A stretch of 64,000 bases of DNA. It comes from Rhineura floridana. Its lineage: Eukaryota > Chordata > Lepidosauria > Squamata > Rhineuridae. The notes below the pieces were generated by a model. That model saw nothing but the letters and a program-made list of their open reading frames with translations, searched no databases and had not been told where the DNA came from. The stretch spans positions 134,490,738-134,554,737 of the forward strand of contig NC_084480.1 in the NCBI RefSeq assembly GCF_030035675.1, read 5' to 3'. The stretch's first letter is position 1, and every line of letters begins with the position of its first letter. Shown in pieces: positions 56,335-64,000 of the stretch. Both the position numbers and the translations under genes were made by a program.

Positions 56335-56510
56335 TCCCAACACCAGTGGGTGACAGTGTTGGGCTAAGATCCAGGTTCAAATCCCCACCCAGCCATGAAG
56401 CCCACTGGGTGACCTTGGACCAGACATAGTCTCCCAGCCTGACCTTTCTCACAAGGTTGGTGTCAAGATAAAATGGAAAGGGGGGGGGAACCATATGCGC
56501 CATGTTGAGC
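56335..56510 (+). mobile_element. MIR-like SINE
   Basis: tgttgggctaagatccaggt, tcaaatccccacccagccat, gaagcccactgggtgacctt, then cacaaggttggtgtcaagat and catatgcgccatgttgagc. 5' end partly missing. Confidence 0.8.
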
Positions 56511-56660
56511 AAGCGTTTGTGGACTACAGTCCACTTCCTCTGATGCATGTCATCAAATGGGCTGCAGTTTATGAAAGCTTATGCCATGATATATTTGTCC
56601 ATCTTCAAGGTGCCACAAGGCTCTTTGCTGTTTTTACTTAAGCAGACTAAAACAGATAGA
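56511..56660 (+). repeat. Old amniote interspersed repeat
   Basis: ctgatgcatgtcatcaaatg, ggctgcagtttatgaaagct, and caaggtgccacaaggctctt with tgctgttttta. I know this phrase order from many reptile sequences but cannot name the family. Confidence 0.5.
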
Positions 56661-56804
56661 AAGGCCATAACGTCAAATTGGGTGTGCATGTACTGAGTTA
56701 AAGAGCAGCACTTATGTAATCGAATCTGAAATACAAATGAAAGATGTGGTGGAACTGAAGTTGTGTGTGGTGTTGTATGCATATGCATATTCTGATACAT
56801 GTGC

Positions 56805-56915
56805 TCATGTTCTGTTTGTGGGCTTCCCAGGGCGCCTGGTTGCCCTACTGGACTAGATTGCTGGACTAAATTTGCCTGTGGTGACATCCAACAGGTCTTT
56901 TCTTATGCTCATTTA
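56805..56915 (+). mobile_element. CR1 3' UTR fragment
   Basis: gtgggcttcccagggcgcct, ggttgccc, ctggactaaatttgcctgtg, then caacaggtcttttcttatgc. A decayed copy of the 3' end at 2660-2764. Confidence 0.75.
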
Positions 56916-57774
56916 AAGCAATAGTGGCCTAACATTTTCAGTCTGAGGGCAGTGTTCTAGGTTGGCCAGCCTTCTGAGGGCTGCCTGCCTGTGGTGGTCA
57001 TGGCCAAAGTTTCCACTGAGCATTTGCTCTCATGTGCACGCACTGCAATTGCGCAGCATATACCACACACACTCTTCACTCATGCAGTCTCTTTCTTGCA
57101 CTCAAATATTCACAATCTCTGTCTGACTCAAAGAGAAGGGGAGGGGATCACCCTTAAGACTTCATGAGAGATTTTCTGTTCTTGGTATGGAGACAGGGGT
57201 TATCAAGCGGAGAACACTTCCTCACACTTCCAGCATGCATCTATGCCAAGGTAGGTGAGAGCCGATTGTTAAACATTTACCAGCACACCACTGGGCCTAT
57301 GGCATATTGTTGATAATGGCTTCTCAGCTATAAAGCCCCGAGGGAGAGTGCAGTAGGTGATTTCACAGTCTCGTATGCCGCTATAATTAATTTCTTTGTT
57401 CTGTTAGCTGTTCTCTGTGTTTTTTTTAAAAAAAAACAATTATAAGAACACCTTTTGCTTCCTGCTTACATTAAATTGAATTCCTGACTCATCTAAGGTG
57501 GCCCCAGTCCTTAGGGCTGGGTAGGGTGCTCTGTCTGAGTTGAGACTGTGGTTTTAGAATTGTTTTTAATGGGCAGGACTGAAGGTGTAGGTAAGGGTGA
57601 ATGTTGATTTTATATATATATATATTTGGGCTAAAGAGTTAAGACAGGTTAGATCCTATCTTTAAGGTGTTTAGTTTTAACAAAAGGTATGGCTATTTTA
57701 ATTGACTGCCCTATGCCTTCTCATGTCTTGGGTGCATGAATACAGAGGGCCCTGCTCCACCTCTAATTGCATGC
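56916..57774. other. Mostly unassigned
   Basis: Possible MITE end near 57258-57293 (matches 47158 in reverse). A short TA run lies at 57611-57626. No gene is seen. Confidence 0.45.
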
Positions 57775-57777
57775 AAC

Positions 57778-58442
57778 CTGTCCTGGATGGGGTTGCATTC
57801 CCCCTGAAGGGGAAGGTTCATAGCTTGGGGGTTCTCCTAGAACCATCTCTGTCACTTGAGGCTCAGGTAGCCTTGGTGGCACAGAGTGCCTTCTACTAAC
57901 TTCGGTTGGTGGCCCAGCTATACCCCTATCTGGACAGGGATAACCTGGCTTCAGTTGTCCATGCTCTGGTAACCTCCAAGTTAGATTACTGCAATGTGCT
58001 CTATGTGGGGCTGCCTTTGAAGATTGTTCGGAAACTGCAACTTGTGCAAAATGCAGCGGCCAGATTGGTAACAGGGACCAGATGGTTTGAACATATAAAA
58101 CCAATTCTGGCCTGCTTGCATTGGCTGCCTGTATGTTTCCGAGCTCGATTCAAGGTGCTGGTTTTAACCTATAAAGCCTTAAACAGCTTAGGACCACAAT
58201 ACCTAATGGAACACCTCTACCAACACGAATCCACCTGTACACTCAGCTCAACATCCAAGGCCCTCCTCCAGGTGCCTATTTGGAGGGAAGCTGGGAGGGT
58301 GGCAACAAGGGAGAGGGCCTTCTCGGTGGTGGCCCCCAAATTATGGAATGATCCTCTTGACGAGGTGCGCCTGGCGCCAACACTGTTATCTTTTCGGTGC
58401 CAGATCCCAGGCATATTAGCATGTGTTTTAAATTGCTGTTGA
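57778..58442 (+). pseudogene. L2 ORF2 C-terminal part
   Basis: VLDGVAFPLKGKVHSLGVLL, SLSLEAQVALVAQSAFY, a stop, LRLVAQLYPYLDRDNLASVV, HALVTSKLDYCNVLYVGLPL, VQNAAARLVTGTRW, LHWLPVCFRARFKVLVLTYK, VVAPKLWN. Nearly the same as the outer L2 at 54900-55560. One stop follows SAFY (57897-57899), and the end is altered before the CR1. Confidence 0.88.
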
Positions 58443-58452
58443 AAAGTGTTTT

Positions 58453-60378
58453 TTTCATAGAATCATAGAATAGTAGAGTTGGAAAGGGGCTATAAGGCCA
58501 TCGAGTCCAACCCCCTGAGCAATGCAGGAATCCAAATCAAAGCATTCCTGACAGATGGCTGTCCAGAGTCGGAAAGCCCACCACCTCTCTAGGTAATTGA
58601 TTCCATTGTTGCATGGCTCTAACATTTAGGTAGTTTTTCTGATCTCCAGTAGAAATCTGGCTTTCTGCAACTTGAGCCCATTATTCCATGTCCTGCACTC
58701 TGGGACGACTGAGAAGAGATCCCGGCACTCCTATATGTGACAACCTTTCATGTACTTGGAGAGTGCTATCATATCTCCCCTCAGTCTTCTCTTCCCCAGG
58801 CTAAACATGCCCAGTTCTTTCAGTCTCTCCTCATAGGGCTTTGTTTCCAGTTCCCTGATCATCCTTGTTGCCTTCCTCTGAACCTGTTCCAGTTTGTCTG
58901 CATCCTTCTTGAAATGCGGAGACCAGAACTGGATGCAGTATTCAAGATGAGGCCTAACCACTGCTGAATAGAGGAGAACTAATATTTCACGTGATTTGGA
59001 AACTATACTTCTGTTAATGCAGCCTAATATAGTATTTGCCTTTTTTGCAGCTACATCACACTGTTGGCTCATATTCAGCTTGTGATCAATGACAATTCCA
59101 AGATCCTTCTCACATGTCATACTGCTGAGCCAAGTATCCCCCATCTTACAACTGTGCATTTGGTTTCTCTTTCCTAAGTGTAGAACTTTGCATTTATCCC
59201 TGTTGAATTTCATTCTGTTCTTTTCAGCCCAATGCTCCAGCCTATCAAGGTCCCTTTGAATTTTCTTTCTGTCTTCCACGATATTAGCTATGCCCCCCAA
59301 TTTTGTATCATCTGCCAATTTGATACCTCCTCATCCAAGTCATTAATAAAAATGTTGAAGAGCACGGAGCCCAGGACCAAGCCCTGTGGTACCCCACTTA
59401 TTACTGCGGCCAAGTTTGAGAAGGAACCGTTGATATGCGCTCTTTGAGTACACTTCTGGAACCAACTGTGAATCCACCTGATAGTTGTTCCATCCAGCCA
59501 TTTAGCTAGCTTGCTAATTAGAATATCATGGGGCACTTTGGTGAAGCTTTGCTGAAGTTGAGATATATTATGTCCACAGCATTCCCACAGTCTACAAGGG
59601 AGGTTACCCGATCAAAAAATGAGATGAGATTAGTTGGCAGGATTTGTTCTTCATAAATCCATGTTGGGTCCTAGTAATCACTGCATTGCTTTCAAGGTGC
59701 TTACAGATTGACTGCTTTATCATCTGCTCCAGAATTTTTCCAGGGATTGATGTTAGGCTGACTGGGCTGTAGTTCCCTGGTTCCTCCTTCTTGCCCTTTT
59801 TGAAGATAGGGACAACATTAGCTCTCCTTCAGTCATCTGGCACTTCACCAGTCCTCCACAATTTCGCAAATATGATAGACAGCGGTTCTGAGAGTTCTTC
59901 AGCCAGTTCCTTCAATACCTAGGATGCAGTTTATCGGGCCCTACCGATTTGAACTTGTTCAAAGTGATTAGGTATTTCTTGACCATTTGTCTATCAATTT
60001 CAAGCTCCAATTCTGCCCCTTCTACTTCATGTTTCCCGGGAGGGTCACAGATCCTTTTTTGGGAGAACACTGAGCAAAAGTAGGAATTGAGGACTTCTGC
60101 CTTTTCTTTGTCATCTGTTATCATTTTGCCATCCTCACTGAGTAGCTGTGCCACCATTTCATTTCTTTGTCTTTTACTATGGATGTACCTGAAGAAAGCT
60201 TTTTTGTTGCTTTTAGCATCCCTCGCTAACCTCAGCTCATTCTCAGCTTTAGCCTTCCTGACACCATCCCTGCAATTCTGTGATACCTGCCTGTACTCTT
60301 CCTTTGTGGCCTGGCCTTCTTTCCACTTCCTGTCTGTGTCCTTTTTTGTTTTCAGGTCATCTCTAAGCTTTTTGTGAA
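58453..60378 (-). mobile_element. CR1 LINE of a second lineage, inserted in L2
   Basis: On the minus strand the 3' end is gttggactcgatggccttat, agccccttt, actctactattctatgatt, ctatg: the ATTCTATG octamer end typical of bird and reptile CR1. The 5' end is truncated at about 60378. It differs from the TTATGTTC lineage elsewhere in the window. Confidence 0.92.
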
Positions 60379-60385
60379 GCCACAA
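58731..60385 (-). pseudogene. CR1 ORF2, broken
   Basis: KLRDDLKTKKDTDRKWKEGQ, KKAFFRYIHSKRQRN, then ANVVPIFKKGKKEEPGNY, SLTSIPGKILEQ, HGFMKNKSC, VISGVPQGLVLGSVLFNIFI, MADDTKLGGI (ADD in place), WAEKNRMKFNRDKCKVLHLG and RPHLEYCIQFWSPHFKK. It is split over at least four frames: breaks at about 59912, 59540, 59320 and near the C-terminus (LSKYMKGCHI). It lacks motif A in a readable form. Older than the CR1s at 1 and 28857. Confidence 0.88.
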
Positions 60386-60515
60386 ATCTGTATATTTGTT
60401 TTTAATTGTTGTAAACCGCCCAGAGAGCTTTGGCTATGTGGCGGTATATAAATGCCATCAATAATAATAACAACAACAATAACAATAATAATAATAATAA
60501 TAATATACCTAGTAA

Positions 60516-61009
60516 CCCAGATGGAAAAGAATTCCTTTATCCACATCAAAAGCTACATTCAGCTAGTTCAGTGATGTCTGGATTCACATCCTGATTTGCA
60601 CATGCATCTGGCTGTCTATCCATGCTAAGCATTGACTAACTGCATGGAAGCCTGTTTCTGTATACTGATCTCCCTTTGATGGATCAGGGTGAAAAATTAT
60701 GGTGAATGCCAAGTGTCCAAATGATCAACATGTATTAAGTTTTACTTTGACTACAATTTATTCATATGGCTATTAAGAACTGACATGGCTATTGTTTGGT
60801 TAATAGGTTAACCATATCCGCATCACAAATAGGGGGCAAAATTTGGTTTCTGAAATGCTTCACCATTACTACTGCAAAGTTGGCTGCTGTGAAAGGCACA
60901 GTAGGAAAGACCAAGATGCAGCTTGTTCCGAACCTTGAGGTGCTATGGGGCATATGTGGACCTCTTGGCATCATAAGAAATGAGTTCCCCTATGCCAGCG
61001 TTGGGGAGA
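60516..61009. other. No recognised feature
   Basis: Unique-looking DNA; nothing recognised. Confidence 0.5.
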
Positions 61010-61165
61010 CTTAGGTCTTAAGGCCAAATGCCACACACCCTCCTGAGCCCCCTCCCCTCTCCCCAGGCCACACTACTTACTTGCCCTGCTTTGAACCCTC
61101 CTTGACTGTTTTTGCCTGGCTGGAATGTGTCCTTCAAAGCTTCTTGTTTGCCTGGATGGAGGAAG
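61010..61165 (-). repeat. Unclassified interspersed repeat
   Basis: In reverse: gaaggacacattccagccag, gcaaaaacagtcaaggaggg, then gtgtggcctggggagagg. It matches 10630-10740 in order. Confidence 0.55.
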
Positions 61166-61184
61166 GAGAGGAGTGTGTATAGCA

Positions 61185-61312
61185 GGGATGGAAAACCTTT
61201 CGCCTTCCAGATGATGCTGAACTACATCTCTGATCAGCCCCAGACAGCATGGCCAACAGTCAAGGCTGACAGGAGACATAGTGCATCAACATCTGGAGGG
61301 CCAAGGTGCCCT
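61185..61312. mobile_element. hAT-type MITE, decayed
   Basis: gggatggaaaacctttcgcc, ttccagatgatgctgaacta, cagccccagacagcatggcc, then gcatcaacatctggagggcc. The two halves still pair. Confidence 0.6.
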
Positions 61313-62354
61313 CCCTCCTGTGATGTACAGAAACTAGCCTACTGTACAAAGGTACAAATTACATTTGTTCCTCCACCCACTTTTAGCTTTGGCCCTGCAT
61401 AGCACTGGCATGTGATTCCTGGAAGGTTGCTCAGAAAGGAATGTGGCCCTTGGGCTGAAAAATGTTCCACACTCCTGTTGTAAAGCCCCTATATACAAGC
61501 AGCTATTCATATCTAGGGGTTCTGAGATGTCTGTGCTCAATGTGTGGATATCAGAAGGTGGGACTAGGCCAGGCACATGGCAGGAGCAAAGCCAGTAGCA
61601 TGGTCCCACTTCTGCTTCAACCATGACTGCCCTAAACGTAAGTATAATTCACTAATAGGCAAAAAAACTTGCAGATTAAGAACGTACCTATAGCTCACAT
61701 CTATTTCTATCCAACTTTAAAAAGCAGGGAAATTGGGCAGCTATAGTGAATGCACCAGGGGAGCAGGAGACATAAACTCCTCTCTGAGATATTGGACTTC
61801 CCTACAAATTGGTCAAAATGCAAACACCATTTGGGTTGGTCTTTCACAGTCCAATCCACTTGCTGCGTAGCTTGGAAGAATTTGGTAACATGTACCTCTG
61901 AGCATATGGGGAGTGGTGGCAACACCTGCCATCTCCAAAGATAGAGAATTATATTTTTGTATGTTTGTTGGTGTTCTTATTTTGCTTCTTTCCTGTCTTA
62001 CTAATGTTTCTACAGAGAATCTAAACTAGAAAAGTTTATTTCCCTCATTAGTCATCCTAGAAATGTGTCAAATTTATTTTTATTAATTTCAAAGTCTTCT
62101 TATAGGTCAGTGTCATATGATGGTGAAGACAGCCTTTTGTGTTTCAAATTGGAGGTTATGTTCTATTTCTATTTTGGGTGCATTAACAGTGGAATCTGAA
62201 ACTGCAGTTTGATGTAAAATCAGACTGATTCCAATATGTTGCTACCTCAGCAATGACTCTAGCTGTTGGAAAAAAGAGGATGCATGTTTTCAGCCTCCTA
62301 TGTTTAAACCACTTCATTTTAAGGCAAGGTGGGCACGGTCAATTAAAAACATAG
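61313..62354. other. No recognised feature
   Basis: Unassigned DNA; nothing recognised. Confidence 0.5.
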
Positions 62355-63125
62355 AACGCATTTTGCTCTAGTGAATCATATCTTCTCATTATGTGTCCGA
62401 AGTATGATAACCTCAGTTTCATCATTTTAACTTCTAGTGATAGTTCTGGTTTAATTTGTTCTAACACCCAATTATCTGTTTTTTTCACAGTCCATGGTAT
62501 GCACAAAGCTTTCCTTCAACACCACATTTCAAATGAGTTTATTTTTCTCTTATCCGCTTTTTTCACTGTCCAACTTTCACATCCGTGCATAGAGATCGGA
62601 AATACCATCATCTGAATGATCCTGACTTTAGTGTTCAGTGATACATCTTTGCATTTGAGGACATTTTCCAGCTCTCTCACAGCTTCCCTCCCATCCTAGC
62701 CTTCTAATTTCTTGACTATTGTCTCCATTTTGGTTAATAACTGTGCCAAGGTATTAATAATCCTTGACAAGTTCAACGTCATTGTCAACTTTAAAGTTAC
62801 ATAAATCTTCTGTTGTCATTACTTTAGTCTTCCTGACATTCAGCTGCAGATCTGCTTTTGTGCTTTCCTCTTTAACTTTCATCAGCATTCATTTCAAATC
62901 ATTACTGGTTTCTGCTAGTAGTATGGTATTGTCTGCATATCTTAAATTGTTGATATTTCTCCCTCCAGTTTTCACACCTCCTTCATCTTGGTCCAGTTCT
63001 GCTTTCCATATGGTATGTTCTGCATATAGATTAAACAAACAGGGTGATAAAATACACTCCTGTCTCACACCCTTTCTGATGGGGAACAAATTGGTTTCTC
63101 CATATTCTGTCCTTACAGTAGCCTC
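62355..63125 (-). mobile_element. BovB (RTE) RT fragment, C-terminal part
   Basis: The minus strand reads EATVRTEYGETNLFPIRKGV, RQECILSPCLFNLYAEHTIW, GGRNINNLRYADNTILLAET (catalytic YADN for YADD), then after breaks MHGCESWTVKKADKRKINSF, EMWC, PWTVKKTDNWVLEQIKPELS and KMMKLRLSYFGHIMRRYDSL. It begins exactly where the plus-strand RT piece at 41848 stops. Several stops and shifts; truncated before the usual 3' tail. Confidence 0.85.
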
Positions 63126-63190
63126 ATTTTTTACTTATATAAAACTTTATAACTGCATTCCATAGAATAAATGTCCTGGCTCCAAAGTTT
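63126..63190 (+). mobile_element. Possible continuation of a BovB endonuclease
   Basis: attttttacttatataaaac... gives YFLLIxNFITAFHRIN if joined to the frame of the endonuclease piece now at 41849-42122. RTE endonucleases have a (L/V)IANT-like block at this point. Weak alone; see the inversion finding. Confidence 0.35.
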
Positions 63191-64000
63191 CCTTTAAAAT
63201 AAAAATGTTATTGTCCTGTTTTTTAAACATTTTATCCAGCAACCTTAAAGGCCACTCCATGCACTCACTAATCCCAAACTATTATATTTCAGGTGGGATG
63301 TGCACCTTTGAACACATTTGCTATCATTATGATGTGTAATGTCATTCCTGGATGAACAGTACAAACATATTGAAGTAAACGTATATCCTCCTGGCTTCTA
63401 CAATCCTTTCACCCCATTTTTGGAGGTTGAAAATTGTAGGATTTGATTGTACACATATACCAACTTAAGCACATGCCCCCAAAGAAATGTTATGTTGTAT
63501 TCTGAGTAAAAGGTTTATGTAGAGATCCATGTCCTATTAAACGCAAAGGCTGTTGGATGGCAAGTATGAGAACAGGCCAGATGATGTGCTTAAAAATAAT
63601 GTGTGAAGGAGCCATGTGATGGCAATGAAGTCTCTATTGCAACGAACCAAAGTCTGAGCTTTCAAAGGCCCACTGATTTTATTCATTGAGCTACTGTGAA
63701 ATTTGAGTGCTTGGTGTCAGCTAAGAGAAGATATGTGGCTTCTGTTTCTACAGGTGTTTTTACTGAGATGACACTTCTGACAGATAGGCAGGTGATTAAT
63801 AGCACAGACAGGTGCATGTTGAGTTTAATACACAGGGCAGGTGTCTAATTGAAGCCAGTAGGGGGGGGGGGAAATAAAAGTACTGCGTACATTCAAGGAG
63901 AATTAGCTTGTCAAGGAAATGAGGAACTACTAAATATGATAGTGCTTATGAAACTGGGTTGTAAATTGCATTCATAATTGGCTACATTATGCAACCGAGT
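63191..64000. other. No recognised feature
   Basis: Unassigned DNA, with a G run of ~10 at 63864-63874. Confidence 0.5.

Larger units (their letters stand above)
57775..60515 (+). mobile_element. L2 LINE 3' part, split by a CR1
   Basis: The first part (57775-58452) encodes the ORF2 C-terminus; the second (60379-60515) is aaatctgtatatttgttttt, aattgttgtaaaccgcccag, agagctttggctatgtggcg, then AAT repeats. The outer L2 at 55560-55740 shows these two segments joined, so the CR1 between them is an insertion. Confidence 0.88.

Noticed and set aside
1-64000. CRISPR arrays, operons, bacterial promoters, rRNA or true tRNA genes
   Set aside because: None seen; the only tRNA-like sequences are SINE heads, and the window is plainly vertebrate nuclear DNA.

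Overview
The window is vertebrate, non-coding, repeat-dense nuclear DNA, most likely from a squamate reptile (lizard or snake). The evidence is the mix of mobile elements: two CR1 lineages with different 3' octamer tails, several L2 subfamilies, RTE-BovB pieces, MIR-like and tRNA-derived SINEs, and many short palindromic hAT-type elements with 8-bp target duplications. I find no intact host gene. The only host coding homology is a decayed fragment of a Dishevelled (DVL) DIX domain at 24213-24370 on the minus strand.

Layout. 1-2764: a young CR1 whose endonuclease-RT frame is open from the left edge to its stop. 2.8-24 kb: old DNA with MITEs, LINE tails, LTR fossils (15205-16001, 18493-19063, perhaps 23520-23720) and a 636-bp DNA transposon (20515-21150). 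23.9-25.4 kb: an L2 tail joined to the DVL fragment, then a decayed L2 carrying a MITE. 28.7-30.9 kb: a second CR1, about 1% different from the first, inserted in a hAT-type element. 31.6-39.7 kb: two SINEs of one family, an LTR-element fossil (33254-34062), MITE pairs and a 479-bp palindrome. 39.8-42.1 kb: BovB pieces with an L2 inserted. 45.2-46.2 kb: the 3' end of an unassigned LINE. 48.9-55.7 kb: a nearly complete L2 (ORF1 and ORF2) inserted head-on into another L2. 57.8-60.5 kb: an L2 split by a CR1. 62.4-63.2 kb: more BovB.

The observation I find most interesting is structural. The BovB pieces at 41.8 kb and 63.1 kb share a 24-bp inverted match (23/24). Flipping the 21.3 kb between them would restore two separate BovB reading frames at once, one in the RT and one in the endonuclease. 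This looks like a fossil inversion with staggered breaks. Other notable points are the L2 ORF1 with an RRM-like core and internal tandem repeats, a SINE whose tail matches the resident CR1, paired bases that co-vary in the L2 3' stem, and a possible RFX-type promoter with a splice donor at 37.17-37.43 kb.

Limits: everything was read by eye. Repeat family names are from memory of the families, boundaries without target duplications are approximate, and identity figures are eye counts.
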